A DNA stretch of 64,000 nucleotides from Nitrosovibrio tenuis (GCF_900109785.1 NZ_FOBH01000001.1:372001-436000); one strand, 5' to 3'. Counted from the first letter of the stretch, positions 11,301 to 19,605 are shown. Numbers and translations: made by a program. The notes: a model not told the origin generated them from the sequence alone.

Positions 11301-11850
11301 TGTCCAGCAAGTCAATGCGATAAGGTAGTGGGCTGCCCATTGGAAACAGATCGACCAGTCCGCCGCGCAGACTGTATTCTCCTGGGGAAAGCACCTGGGT
11401 TACATGGCTGTAACCCGCCAGGGTCATCTGCCCGCGAAACGCATTCAGGTTGAGCGTCTCACCGCGCTTAAGAAAGAAGGTATGCGCAGCCAGATATCCC
11501 CGGGGGGGCATGCGATACAGGGCCGTGGTGGCAGCAGCAATCAAAACGTCACAGTTGCCGCTCATGAGTTGATACAGTGTGGCAAGCCTTTCCGAAATCA
11601 GATCCTGGTGGGGCGAAAAGACATCATAGGGCAATGTCTCCCAATCTGGCAGCAAGTGAACTTTCAATCCGGGCGCAAAAAAAGAAATTTCCTCCAGTAG
11701 CCTTTGGGCCGCCAGCGCGCTTGCCGTGATAATCGCGAGCGGTTTGGACTGCCTCGCCAACTCTGCAAGGACGAGCGCATCCCCGGAGCCCTCGAAGGGC
11801 TCATACCGGATCAATGATCCGGGCGAAGGAATAGTCAGCTTGGACGACAT
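8389..11850 (-). CDS. mfd: Transcription-repair coupling factor Mfd
   Basis: Removes RNA polymerase stalled at DNA lesions and recruits UvrA. With ATG at 11850 the protein is 1153 aa, close to E. coli Mfd (~1148); an upstream in-frame ATG at 11904 has no visible ribosome site and would add 18 residues. Domains in order: UvrB-like N-terminal modules (LLPDWETLPYDVFSPHQDL), the RNA-polymerase-interacting domain (GDAVVHEQHGIGRYLGL), the helicase core with Walker A GDVGFGKTEVA near residue 630 and DEEH box, the TRG motif region, and the C-terminal D7 domain. No residues appear to be missing. It lies between the GGDEF gene and recJ, all on the minus strand. Confidence 0.97.
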   Translation of the reverse strand: MSSKLTIPSPGSLIRYEPFEGSGDALVLAELARQSKPLAIITASALAAQRLLEEISFFAPGLKVHLLPDWETLPYDVFSPHQDLISERLATLYQLMSGNCDVLIAAATTALYRMPPRGYLAAHTFFLKRGETLNLNAFRGQMTLAGYSHVTQVLSPGEYSLRGGLVDLFPMGSPLPYRIDLLDNEIETIRTFDVDTQRSVYPVTEIRLLPAREFPLDEEGRTRFRGNFREKFEGDPSKSRIYKDISKGVTPAGIEYYLPLFFEHTASLLDYLPQTTLVCLHQDIHSGIENFWRDTQSRYQLLRGDNDRPLLKPGDLFLPAEAFFGALKPYPRIEIPSHSRNTTVKTPNLTEPLPPLQIDRRADNPAEKLAAFLKQFAAEFEPPGGRTLLLTESLGRRELVADHLMQYGLYPDSCDDYAQFLTSSKPFMIGVGPLHNGFISPGDGLAFITESELYARHLHGRRERDLRKTAVVNETTLRDLSEIKSGDAVVHEQHGIGRYLGLVTMDMGEGATEFLSLEYDGGDKLYVPVSQLHLIGRYSGAAPEAAPLHKLGSGQWDKAKRKAMQQVRDTAAELLNIYAQRSARPGHAFAFRQHDYDAFVEGFGFEETADQATAIEAVIGDLTSDKPMDRLICGDVGFGKTEVALRAAFVAVADGRQVAVLVPTTLLAEQHFQNFSDRFSLIASEWPVKIVELSRFRSAREQTQALTGLATGQVDIVIGTHKLIQKDVKFKNLGLVIIDEEHRFGVRHKEQLKNLRSEVDILTLTATPIPRTLAMSLEGLRDFSVIATAPQRRLAIKTFVSRFSEGIIREACLRELKRGGQIYFLHNEVDTIQPMRDKLARLLPEARINVAHGQMRERELEHVMKDFYQQRFNLLVCTTIIETGIDIPTANTIIINRADKFGLAQLHQLRGRVGRSHHQAYAYLLIPEEEALGAQARKRLEAIQTMEELGAGFYLAMHDLEIRGAGEVLGESQSGEMQEVGFNLYATMLDTAVQSLKEGKEPDLQHPLGIATEINLHVPALLPDDYCNDIHERLLLYKRMANCISEDQLDDMQIELTDRFGLIPEPARTLMDCHRLRILAKPLGITRVDAGVDNIQIQFAPNPPVDAAKIVSLIQRGREYRLAGPDRLKVQVQIAGVRERVKRLKSLFAELSG

Positions 11851-12016
11851 CTTTTCAATAGATGGGCAACCCGGCGCCCGAACTCTACATAAAAAAGGTG
11901 ACATTATATGCCAGTATTCGAGCCGATTTTTTGTATCGGAATAGTCGTGTAAATGCGAAAACGGAGATAAAATTCCGGATAAGTGCCCGGTTTTTCGTCC
12001 GATTTGTCGCCTTTTT

Positions 12017-12038
12017 ACGCCCTATTTTAACTGGGCGT
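12017..12038. terminator. Hairpin downstream of recJ
   Basis: ACGCCC (12017-12022) and GGGCGT (12033-12038) make a perfect 6-bp stem with an AT-rich 10-base loop just past the recJ stop and upstream of mfd. On the minus strand the stem is followed by A residues and not U, so it is not a classical intrinsic terminator; it may only protect the recJ 3' end. Confidence 0.3.
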
Positions 12039-12061
12039 TTCAGATACGATTGTTCAGGTGT

Positions 12062-13837
12062 TTACAATGCATCAGCTTGAAACCAGTGATCCAAGACAAG
12101 CTGCAGGCTTGAGTTGCCCTTGAACTCATTCACTTGCAAACGGTAAACCGCATAGATCAGTTCGGGAAGAGGAACATTGCAAGAGAATAATATTGCCTCG
12201 TATGAGCAATCCATTTTCACTGATTTGTGGTTGCAAGCTGCCTCCGTACATCTTTGCAGCTTCAGTTTCAAATGCTTTTCTCCGATCACGCGCTGTTCCT
12301 GTACCTGGAAGCGAGCGATGAAGGTGGGCTGGGCGAAGCCCTGCCCCCACACTTGCTCGTCAAGCCGCCGTGCCAGATCCAGATTCATTTCAGATTCATC
12401 CAGATCGCCGTCGGTCTCAACGATGCGCTTAAGATCAGCCGGCGTAAGTAACGCCTGCGCAGTCTCTTCGAAAGCGTCACGAAATTTTACAAAATCGGAG
12501 GCGCATATAGTGAGTCCCGCAGCGGCCGCGTGGCCGCCGAACTTGCGCAAAAGGCCGGGGTAGCGTTTGGAAACGAGATCCAGCGAATCACGCAAGTGAA
12601 ACCCAGGAATGGATCTCCCCGACCCTTTTAGCTCTCCGTCGTTACCGGAGGCAAATGCTATCACGGGGCGATGTAGTTTCTCCTTCATGCGGGACGCGAG
12701 TATGCCAATCACGCCCTGGTGCCAACTAGGATCGAACAGACTCAGGCTGGTCGTATTTCCAGCGGGGGACGTGGGGAATTGTGCATACTGTGCTGAAAAG
12801 GCATTCTCCAGCATGGCCAGCGCCGTAGTCTGCATGTCCGCTTCAATTTCCCTACGCTTGTGATTAAGTGCGTCGAGCTGCAGGGCAATTCGAGAAGCGC
12901 AGGCTGCATCGTCGGTGATGAGGCACTGGATTCCAACCCCCATATCGTCGAGCCTACCCGCAGCATTCAATCTCGGTCCGAGGATAAAACCCAGTTCATA
13001 GGCGGATACTCGTCGAAAATCTCTGCGCGCAACTTCAAGGAGGGCATGGATGCCCGCGCAGCAACGCCCATGGCGTATACGCTGCAACCCTTTATGGACA
13101 AGAATGCGATTGTTGTCATCAAGTTTCACGACATCGGCAATAGTGCCTAAAGCGACCAAGTCAAGCAGACTGGCAAGATTAGGCTCTTTTCGAGGAGGAG
13201 CAAACCATCCTCTGGTACGCAACTCGGCCCTCAGGGCCCACATCAGATAGAACATTACGCCCACTCCGGCCAGGTGCTTGCTGGGGAAGCCGCAGCCGGC
13301 CTGGTTGGGATTCACGATCACGGCCGCATCCGGCAGTGTGTCCCCAGGCAGATGATGATCGGTGATGAATACTTGAATTCCCCGACGGTTGGCCTCAGCC
13401 ACACCTTCCACGCTGGCAATGCCATTATCCACCGTGACCAGAATATCCGGACGGACTGTAGCAGCGGCCAGATGCACGATCTCCGGCGTGAGGCCGTAAC
13501 CATATTCGAAACGATTGGGGACAAGATAATCAACCGTCGCGCCGAAAGCCCGTAGCGCACGTATGCCGACGGCACAAGCGGTGGCGCCATCCGAATCATA
13601 ATCCGCAACAATCAGCAGACGCTTCTGCGCAATAATCGCGTCGGCAAGGCGCGCCGCCATTAAAGAGACGTTCTTCAGGCGTGGGAACGGAATCAGCCGA
13701 GGCCACTCCGCTTCGAGCTGATTGGGCATTTCGATACCGCGGGCGGCATAGATGCGGGCCAGCACCGGATGGAAGCCGTGCCGAACGAGCCTATCGAAAG
13801 CATACGATGGATAATTGCGAACTATGGTATTAAGCAT
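12062..13837 (-). CDS. recJ: Single-stranded-DNA exonuclease RecJ
   Basis: A 5'-3' single-strand DNA exonuclease of the RecF, mismatch-repair and base-excision pathways. It is a DHH-superfamily phosphoesterase of 591 aa, near the usual ~575. Visible motifs: ADYDSDGAT with DYDSDG at 79-84 (family usually DYDADG), DHH at 160-162 (ITDHHLPGD), and the DHHA1 region (SGRSIPGFHL and KFGGHAAAAGLT). The C-terminal OB-like part is present. ATG at 13837. It stands upstream of mfd in the same direction with about 210 bases between. Confidence 0.95.
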   Translation of the reverse strand: MLNTIVRNYPSYAFDRLVRHGFHPVLARIYAARGIEMPNQLEAEWPRLIPFPRLKNVSLMAARLADAIIAQKRLLIVADYDSDGATACAVGIRALRAFGATVDYLVPNRFEYGYGLTPEIVHLAAATVRPDILVTVDNGIASVEGVAEANRRGIQVFITDHHLPGDTLPDAAVIVNPNQAGCGFPSKHLAGVGVMFYLMWALRAELRTRGWFAPPRKEPNLASLLDLVALGTIADVVKLDDNNRILVHKGLQRIRHGRCCAGIHALLEVARRDFRRVSAYELGFILGPRLNAAGRLDDMGVGIQCLITDDAACASRIALQLDALNHKRREIEADMQTTALAMLENAFSAQYAQFPTSPAGNTTSLSLFDPSWHQGVIGILASRMKEKLHRPVIAFASGNDGELKGSGRSIPGFHLRDSLDLVSKRYPGLLRKFGGHAAAAGLTICASDFVKFRDAFEETAQALLTPADLKRIVETDGDLDESEMNLDLARRLDEQVWGQGFAQPTFIARFQVQEQRVIGEKHLKLKLQRCTEAACNHKSVKMDCSYEAILFSCNVPLPELIYAVYRLQVNEFKGNSSLQLVLDHWFQADAL

Positions 13838-13946
13838 GCACTAGAACTTGGGAACTGATGATTTCCAGTTCTAGTATAAACGTTTGGAAACATAGAAAAG
13901 AGAGAACTCGCGTAACCCCACTCGCGTACCCATCAGCCTGGGCAGT

Positions 13947-15107
13947 TCAATAATGATAGTGCGCGCCGATACCGAGGTATTCGACCTTCTGAATGTAGAA
14001 CTGCCCAGTAGGTGAGTTGCCGCTGAAATATTCCATCAAGAATTGAAGCCTTCGCCCGAATGCCCCGAATTTATCGAATTGGATACCGGCTCTGACGGAT
14101 ACGTCGCTATTCCAATTGTTTTGCTCATGGTTCTTGACGTCCACCGCTGCAATCGGTCGCATGGATGCGAATCTTGTCCGCCAAGGGCTTCTGAATTCGA
14201 TACCATATTGCGTTGTCCAGGGTTTAAGGGTAGAAGGATCCCGATGAAAAATGCCGCCCCCTCCGCCATAGATTCGTATTCCATAGGGAAACTCATAAGA
14301 TAGCCTGAGGTCGGCTCCCTCATAGCTGAGATTGATACGCTGCAGTCGGGTTCGCAGCAAAAATTCATCTCCAAGATGAGAGCTTTGGTGAAAGACACGG
14401 GCGAAAGCCGAGAAGTGGCCCACACGCATGCTTGAGTATGCAGACGCGATAAAATCCGTATTGATGAGGTCGGATGACGGCCCGCCGAGATTGAAGTCGC
14501 TAAAGACTGCTGCCTGAAGCCCTGCTTCCCATTGCACGGTGGATCGAAAAAACGGTTGCGCCAGGTTGGCTCGGTAAAATGGAATGGTTTCGCCAAAGCT
14601 GACGGCCCCATTGTTATTCCCGTCAATATCTCTTCCCACATAATTGCGATAAGCGGCTGAAAAATGGGCCCATCTCGGATCAGCCAGCAACGGTTTAAAC
14701 AGATGGCCTTCAGGTAAGGCCCCCGTGGGCAGAACTGCCGCGTCTGTTGCCGGGATTCCTTCAGCGGTGATTGCTACATCCGGCGCCGGCGGAGTAATTA
14801 CAGGCTGCTGAACGGTGCTTTCCACCACTTGTACCGCAGTAACTCCAGGGATTCCCGATAATACCTGCACAATCCTTGCCCGTTCCGCTGCAGGTAGATC
14901 ACCTGCCGGTACAGCGATAATGCCGTTCCGTACGACTAATGATGGGATATCGATCTTTAAGCTATGTTTAAGGACGCCCGCAGCATAGCCTGCTATATAC
15001 GAATCATCGGATATCGCGGCATTTGCAGTGGATGTGCAGAAAGCAGACGTAAAAACCAGGATGGTTGATATTAAGGTGGTGGTTGTTACGATTGGCAGTG
15101 ACCTCAC
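13947..15107 (-). CDS. DUF1207-type outer-membrane protein with BON-like N-terminus
   Basis: A 386-residue exported protein. GTG at 15107 follows a good ribosome site (AGAGAGGAATACT). A signal peptide (about 30 residues ending STANA) is followed by ~65 residues resembling a BON domain (NGIIAVPAGDLPAAERARI, then SGIPGVTAVQVVES). After a Pro/Ala linker comes a region that I recognise as DUF1207 (GHLFKPLLADPRWAHFSAAY). Its alternating hydrophobic and aromatic strands and terminal aromatic residue (YHY) suggest a beta-barrel. The function of DUF1207 is unknown. Joining BON to it is less usual. Neighbouring DNA holds IS remnants. Confidence 0.72.
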   Translation of the reverse strand: MRSLPIVTTTTLISTILVFTSAFCTSTANAAISDDSYIAGYAAGVLKHSLKIDIPSLVVRNGIIAVPAGDLPAAERARIVQVLSGIPGVTAVQVVESTVQQPVITPPAPDVAITAEGIPATDAAVLPTGALPEGHLFKPLLADPRWAHFSAAYRNYVGRDIDGNNNGAVSFGETIPFYRANLAQPFFRSTVQWEAGLQAAVFSDFNLGGPSSDLINTDFIASAYSSMRVGHFSAFARVFHQSSHLGDEFLLRTRLQRINLSYEGADLRLSYEFPYGIRIYGGGGGIFHRDPSTLKPWTTQYGIEFRSPWRTRFASMRPIAAVDVKNHEQNNWNSDVSVRAGIQFDKFGAFGRRLQFLMEYFSGNSPTGQFYIQKVEYLGIGAHYHY

Positions 15108-15310
15108 AGTATTCCTCTCTTGTTAACGGTGCGGTTATTTTTGCTTCAGGCCTTTTCGCACCTGCCTGTATCTCGACTCTACTGACTTTATCTACTGACT
15201 TTATTTTGCGAACTTAATAATCAAGGAAAGCGAGGTCGGTACGGTGGCGTACATAAAGCATCCTGTTATTCGTTTCTTGCAGATCAGTAACCTCCCTATG
15301 ATCGCCCCTG

Positions 15311-15640
15311 ATGCACTAGACACCCAAGAGCCTTAAACTAAGGCGTCATTAGGAGGTGTCCTGAGCAGCAAGCGTTACGCGGAAGAGTTCAAGATCGAAG
15401 CGGTGAAGCAGATCACGGAGCGACGTTACCGGGTGGCAGAGGTGTCCGCCCGGCTGGGAGTGTCGCAGCACAGTTTGTATGAGTGGGTAGAAGTACAGCC
15501 AGCCAGAACCAGTACGCTGTGAAGCACAAAGCCAGCAGGCCGAATTGCGTGCCTCAAGGCTGAATTAAAACGGCTGAACTAAAACGTGTCACGGAGGAAC
15601 GTGACATCCTAAAAAAGGCCGCGGTGCATTCATTGGTCAA
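15311..15640 (+). pseudogene. Decayed IS3-family transposase orfA remnant
   Basis: From 15361 the frame reads SSKRYAEEFKIEAVKQ and then VAEVSARLGVSQHSLYEWV, the helix-turn-helix start of an IS3-family orfA. The expected ATG is a CTG, although a good AGGAGG lies just upstream at 15351. After YEWV the frame shifts, then resumes in another frame (RVTEERDILKKAAV at ~15585-15638). Between them is a 14-base tandem duplication (15558-15571 and 15572-15585). No orfB follows. Bases 15311-15350 probably include the left end of the element. It cannot encode a working transposase. Confidence 0.75.
15558..15585 (+). repeat. 14-bp tandem duplication inside the IS3 remnant
   Basis: GGCTGAATTAAAAC (15558-15571) is followed directly by GGCTGAACTAAAAC (15572-15585), differing by one base. 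The unit encodes the AELKR part of the orfA coiled coil, so this is a slippage duplication that broke the frame. Confidence 0.8.
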
Positions 15641-15734
15641 CGCAACACCATCTGATCTAATGTAGATTTGGAGGTGTTTTATGGCGCAATTGGGACGCCC
15701 AGGGTTATCTGTCAACCGGCTCAAAAGTGTCTAG
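15640..15734 (+). mobile_element. Truncated IS30-like element end
   Basis: ATG at 15681, preceded by GGAGGTG, starts MAQLGRPGLS, which resembles the N-terminus of IS30-family transposases. The similarity ends after ten residues and the frame stops at 15732-15734 (VNRLKSV then TAG). The ~40 bases before the ATG, including GGTCAACGCAACACC, may be the element's terminal sequence. Only the left tip remains. The junction near 15710 would mark a later deletion or insertion. Confidence 0.45.
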
Positions 15735-15825
15735 GGGAAACGGGGCGATTCACTACTTGAAATATGCTTGTATTATTATCTTCTGATTGGGCGCCAATCA
15801 TTCAGCAATACAAGGGGAACCAGCA

Positions 15826-16158
15826 ATGAAGCAATGGCTTTTCCTTTCCATCGCAATTGTCAGTGAGGTGCTAGCAACCTCCGCGTTGAAGTCGAGCAAC
15901 GGGTTTACCCAGCTTTGGCCATCGCTTGTCGTGGTAGCGGGTTACGCTGCCGCATTCTTCTTTCTGTCCCTGACCTTACGTGCCATCCCGGTAGGAATCG
16001 CGTACGCAATCTGGTCGGGCGCAGGGATTGTGCTTATCACCATTATCGGCTGGCTTGTCCTGGGGCAAGCACTCGATTTCCCCGCTGTTATCGGGTTAGC
16101 GCTCATCATTACGGGTGTGGTTATTCTGAACGTGTTTTCCAAATCGGTCGCTCATTAA
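15826..16158 (+). CDS. EmrE-type small multidrug resistance transporter
   Basis: A 110-residue SMR protein with four transmembrane helices that exports cationic drugs such as quaternary ammonium compounds in exchange for protons. The essential membrane glutamate is at position 14 (IVSEV), exactly as in EmrE, and the length also matches. The GGAGIV-type loop region ([17 protein letters not shown]) is present. ATG at 15826 is preceded by AGGGGAA; an upstream in-frame start at 15787 would add 13 hydrophilic residues and is less likely. Sequence alone cannot separate drug export from guanidinium export, but it looks closer to EmrE/QacE than SugE. It sits beside IS debris and could have been acquired. 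Confidence 0.9.
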   Translation: MKQWLFLSIAIVSEVLATSALKSSNGFTQLWPSLVVVAGYAAAFFFLSLTLRAIPVGIAYAIWSGAGIVLITIIGWLVLGQALDFPAVIGLALIITGVVILNVFSKSVAH

Positions 16159-16481
16159 GTTGAACTGGAGAACAACTGGAGAGCTTATCGAATCACTCGA
16201 AACAGTAACGGCGAGAACGTCCACGAAGCTACAGCACATCCTGCGCGGAGCGGACCGGAGCGGGTTGAGGATCGGTTTTTGCAACGGACGCTTAAGACAC
16301 TTAACCCGGGGGGTTATCGAAGTTGCAGGCTGATTAAAAGGTGTACGAAGGGCGTATGTAAAGGTGTACTGAGGGTGTACTGAGGGGTGTACTAAGGTCC
16401 AATTGTTACTGTTACTGAAGCTGTTACGATGCTGACATGGCTCATATAGCAGGCTCATACAGCACAAGTAGCGGAACAAAT
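16159..16481. other. Intergenic region upstream of the PEP-CTERM gene
   Basis: About 320 bases without a gene. It contains a short palindrome (TAACCC at 16302-16307 and GGGTTA at 16311-16316, three-G loop) lacking a U-run, a tandem-repeat array at 16340-16397, and GTTACTGTTACTG followed by CTGTTAC near 16402-16424. These are candidate binding sites for a regulator of the downstream gene; no standard promoter was identified with confidence. Confidence 0.5.
16340..16397 (+). repeat. Tandem array of ~11-bp GGTGTAC units
   Basis: Five imperfect units in a row: GGTGTACGAAG, GGCGTATGTAAA, GGTGTACTGAG, GGTGTACTGAG, GGGTGTACTAAG. The period is 11-12 bases, about one helical turn, so all units face the same side of the DNA. 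The array ends about 85 bases before the ATG of the PEP-CTERM gene. Confidence 0.8.
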
Positions 16482-17618
16482 ATGACTTCTCCCCAGCGAT
16501 ATTGCGATCGTAGACGAATTTGCGGTATGTTCAGGTGCGTTATACTTTTTATCCTGTCACTTTCCGCCAGCGCCTACGCTACCTTAATTCAACTCCATAC
16601 AGTACATGCCATTGATTCGCATGCCATCGATGCCCACTTCATAGACGATTATGACGTGAACCATGGCGATAACCATAGCAATCGCCATGGTTATGCAGAG
16701 CAAGGGCGGTCATCGGTAAACCCACTTTTGTGGGGCACGCGTGTCGAGAATGCCGATCCGTTGACCGGTAATGGCTCCGGGGGCTCCGATTTACTTTATG
16801 GTCCATTTTATGTATCGCTCCACGGATTTTACAACAGTTTTGGCGCCAGGCTTAAGGGTTCAAATTCAGGCGATTCTATCCTGGAGACTCTCCTCAGGGA
16901 TGGTATCGATGGGATGCCTATCATGGAATCGTATGTGGAATCGTATGGCGATCCCGTCGCGATGGCTGATTTTCTGGCAGCCGTCGGCTTCATGACGACG
17001 AATTGGGAAGCAAATTCACACGATGTCCCGACTGCAGATCACCATGCGCCAGCTCCTCCGACACCTGCGATAACCCGGCGAAATCCACGAGAATGTCTGC
17101 AATCGCATCCTGAGCAAAAGCGTGGTGTGCAGGAAAACCTCTGCGCCGAGGGCAGCGGTTTTCCCGGCTCAGGCGCGGGTGGCATCACCGGCAGAAACAG
17201 CGGAGGCAGTGTCGCTTCCGTCGCCGGGAGCCGGAACGGGGATAACGGGAATTCCAGAAACGCTATCGGTGGGTTGGGCGGAACGCCACCAACGTTAGCC
17301 GGTGGAGGTGGTGGCCCTAGTGGTGGCGGTGGGGGTCCGGTTGGTCCGGTTGGTAACAGCGAGGAGAGTGGTACCGGTTCCGGTGGAGGTGGACCCTCCA
17401 GTAGCCCAACAGGCGTTGACAATGGCGGCGGTGGCAACGGGGGGAGGTTGGATCAGAGTAGTGACGGCGGCTCCGGGGGTGCCTATCCGAAGGAAGCAAG
17501 GACTGTCCCGGAACCTGCGCCGCTTGCTCTTCTCGCGCTTGGATTCGCTGGCATGTGGATTGTGCGAACCTGCAGCAAAAACTCCAGCAAAAACTCCCGG
17601 GTTCCTAAGTCTGCTTGA
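16482..17618 (+). CDS. Glycine-rich PEP-CTERM surface protein
   Basis: A 378-residue exported protein of unknown function. ATG at 16482 follows GCGGAAC at good spacing; ATG at 16527 would give a shorter signal. The signal peptide core is VILFILSLSASAYA. The middle has acidic and His/Asp-rich stretches, then ~120 residues dominated by Gly, Ser and Pro. The C-terminus carries VPEP followed by a hydrophobic helix (LALLALGFAGMWIV) and basic residues, the PEP-CTERM signal recognised by exosortase in exopolysaccharide-producing Gram-negatives. The basic tail is longer than usual (~18 residues). Its end overlaps the convergent mltD gene by 14 bases. No exosortase gene is in the window. Confidence 0.75.
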   Translation: MTSPQRYCDRRRICGMFRCVILFILSLSASAYATLIQLHTVHAIDSHAIDAHFIDDYDVNHGDNHSNRHGYAEQGRSSVNPLLWGTRVENADPLTGNGSGGSDLLYGPFYVSLHGFYNSFGARLKGSNSGDSILETLLRDGIDGMPIMESYVESYGDPVAMADFLAAVGFMTTNWEANSHDVPTADHHAPAPPTPAITRRNPRECLQSHPEQKRGVQENLCAEGSGFPGSGAGGITGRNSGGSVASVAGSRNGDNGNSRNAIGGLGGTPPTLAGGGGGPSGGGGGPVGPVGNSEESGTGSGGGGPSSSPTGVDNGGGGNGGRLDQSSDGGSGGAYPKEARTVPEPAPLALLALGFAGMWIVRTCSKNSSKNSRVPKSA

Positions 17619-19005
17619 GTATGAGTTTTTGTCCGATAGACAGGCGATCCGTACCACGATTCCAGGACTTTATTTGCGCAACGGTAACGCCGTGGCGCTT
17701 GGCGATATTGAATAACGCGTCACCCTTTTTCACCGCATAAACAAAAAAGCGTTCAGGCAAGGTCGGTGTAGCGGGCTTGTTGCTCATGATAGAGATATCT
17801 TCTCCCGCAGCATTTCCATATATGGGCACCAGCAAAGTTTGGCCCGACATTACGCTATGCCCGTCAATATCATTAACATCCTTGAGTCGCTGTGCGCTGA
17901 TGCCGTACTGTGCTGCTATTTTTTCCACGGTTTCCCCCTTCTTGGCTCGATAGGCCTGCCACGATACCAGCGGTTTGCCATGATTTTTCAGATTCTCGAT
18001 GAAAACTTCTACTTTATCCGAGGGCAGCAGCAGCGTACGGGAATTGTCCACATTGATGACGGGCCGGTTATGGGCGGGGTTGAGCGCCTTGAACTCATCC
18101 AATGGAATATTAGCGAGCTTTGCCGCCAGTTTTATATCCATGTGGCGAGTCGCCGTGATTTTCTCAAAATAAGGTTGATTGGGTATGCTGGCAAGTTCAA
18201 TGCCGAACGCAGCGGGATTGGAAATGATATTTTTTACTGCTGTCAGCCTGTGCACGAAATTCTGGGTTTCAGGGGGTAGCGTAATACTGCGGAAATCCTC
18301 CGGCAGACCATTGTTGCGATTCCTGATGAGCGCGCGCGCCACCGCCCCTTCTCCCCAGTTATACGACGCCAGCACAAGCTTCCAGTCGCCAAACATATTA
18401 TGCAGTTTTTTCAGGTGATCTAGGGCGGCGCCCGTGGCGGCGATGATGTCCCGCCGCTCGTCGTACCACCAGTTCTGCTTCAAACCGTAGTTTTTGCCTG
18501 TAGATGGGATGAGCTGCCAGATACCGGAGGCATGGCTATGAGAAAGCGCCCGGGGATTGAAAGCGCTTTCAATGACGGGGAGCAGCGCAAGTTCGGCTGG
18601 CATGCCGCGCCGTTCCACCTCTTCCATAATATGGAAAAGGTAGCGTTTGCTGCGCTCAATAATGCGATTCATGTAATACGGACGGCTGACGTAGAATTCT
18701 TCGCTATGCCGCACCTCTTCGCTGTCAAGCTCAGCCATGGCGAAGCCGCTGCGTATGCGTTCCCAGATATCCAGCGGAGAGGTGGTTAAGCCAGAGATGG
18801 AACGAGTCGTTTCGAAAGAATCATCTTTTTCCCCGGCCGGGTTTAAAATACTCGTTTCCAAAGCGGGAATCTCTTCGGATACGGGGCTCTCATCTTCAGG
18901 CTTTAACTGTACCACCGGCTGACCGGAAAACTCGGCCGCCGTTGCAGTAAAACTGATCGTGGCCATGGCCAGGCTGATAATAAGGAATCGTGTCGAACTT
19001 GGCAT
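17605..19005 (-). CDS. mltD: Membrane-bound lytic transglycosylase, MltD type
   Basis: Cleaves peptidoglycan glycan strands, releasing 1,6-anhydro-muropeptides in the periplasm. 466 aa: signal peptide (ending ATAA, ~24), a spacer, an SLT catalytic domain with the likely catalytic Glu146 (LPVIESAFNP) and the family motifs SGIWQLIPSTGKNYGL and ASYNWGEGAV, then two LysM peptidoglycan-binding modules (AKKGETVEKIAAQYG, and VKKGDALFNIAKRHG at the end). The N-terminus has no lipobox, unlike E. coli MltD, so it may be soluble in the periplasm. Its 3' end overlaps the PEP-CTERM gene on the opposite strand by 14 bases. Confidence 0.9.
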   Translation of the reverse strand: MPSSTRFLIISLAMATISFTATAAEFSGQPVVQLKPEDESPVSEEIPALETSILNPAGEKDDSFETTRSISGLTTSPLDIWERIRSGFAMAELDSEEVRHSEEFYVSRPYYMNRIIERSKRYLFHIMEEVERRGMPAELALLPVIESAFNPRALSHSHASGIWQLIPSTGKNYGLKQNWWYDERRDIIAATGAALDHLKKLHNMFGDWKLVLASYNWGEGAVARALIRNRNNGLPEDFRSITLPPETQNFVHRLTAVKNIISNPAAFGIELASIPNQPYFEKITATRHMDIKLAAKLANIPLDEFKALNPAHNRPVINVDNSRTLLLPSDKVEVFIENLKNHGKPLVSWQAYRAKKGETVEKIAAQYGISAQRLKDVNDIDGHSVMSGQTLLVPIYGNAAGEDISIMSNKPATPTLPERFFVYAVKKGDALFNIAKRHGVTVAQIKSWNRGTDRLSIGQKLILKQT

Positions 19006-19185
19006 ATCGAAACTGTTGACGTGAGTATTCTTGGTCGTTTTATATTAGCGCTGTGAAACTTGTTTTGAGTCGCGTTAGCAACGCAAGTGCTTGCGCGGCC
19101 GGTTGCAAATAATTTCTACTCCTGAACAGGCCCGGGCTCGCCGGCTCATCCGGGATTTATTGCTCAGCACATCGATTGGGAGGAC

Positions 19186-19605
19186 CTAGCAGCGCGTTGG
19201 AGACTGATTCTCGAACGCTCCGAGCTCTACCGCAAGTAGAGGCTTCCAGCCCGATTTTCGATGCTCCGCAACGACTGTAGTAAAGATTCCACCCCGCACG
19301 TAGAATTTGGCGGTAAGGCGAAGATACCTTGGCTTGAGGGCAGCAGCCAGGTCATCCACGATGCGGTTTGTTACGGCCTCATGGAATGCGCCCTCGTTAC
19401 GGTAAGACCAGATGTAGAGCTTGAGGCTTTTCAGCTCCACGCATCTTTTATCCGGGATGTAATCGAGGATCAGTGTCGCGAAATCCGGTTGCCCCGTTTT
19501 TGGGCACAGGCAGGTGAACTCAGGGATTTCCATATGGATGAGGTAATCCCGACTGGGTGTCGGGTTATGAAATATTTCGAGTTCTTTCGCAGGGGTACTG
19601 GGCAT
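19186..19605 (-). CDS. queF: NADPH-dependent preQ0 reductase QueF
   Basis: Reduces the nitrile preQ0 (7-cyano-7-deazaguanine) to preQ1 in queuosine tRNA modification. At 139 aa it is the short, unimodular type. The motif CPKTGQPDF holds the nucleophilic Cys34 and Asp41, seven residues apart as in the family. The substrate-binding ELKSLKLY stretch follows at 57-64. It is divergent from smc with ~110 bases between the starts. No other queuosine gene and no preQ1 riboswitch were recognised nearby. Confidence 0.95.
   Translation of the reverse strand: MPSTPAKELEIFHNPTPSRDYLIHMEIPEFTCLCPKTGQPDFATLILDYIPDKRCVELKSLKLYIWSYRNEGAFHEAVTNRIVDDLAAALKPRYLRLTAKFYVRGGIFTTVVAEHRKSGWKPLLAVELGAFENQSPTRC

Larger units (their letters stand above)
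15108..15825. other. Gene-poor region with insertion-sequence debris
   Basis: About 720 bases between the DUF1207 gene and the SMR pump. The first ~200 bases (15108-15310) should contain the DUF1207 promoter; nothing distinctive was seen there. 15311-15734 holds fragments of at least two insertion sequences, listed separately. 15735-15825 is the leader of the SMR gene. Confidence 0.6.

Noticed and set aside
16302-16316. TAACCC-GGG-GGGTTA palindrome as terminator of the SMR gene
   Set aside because: The loop is three G and no U-run follows on either strand.
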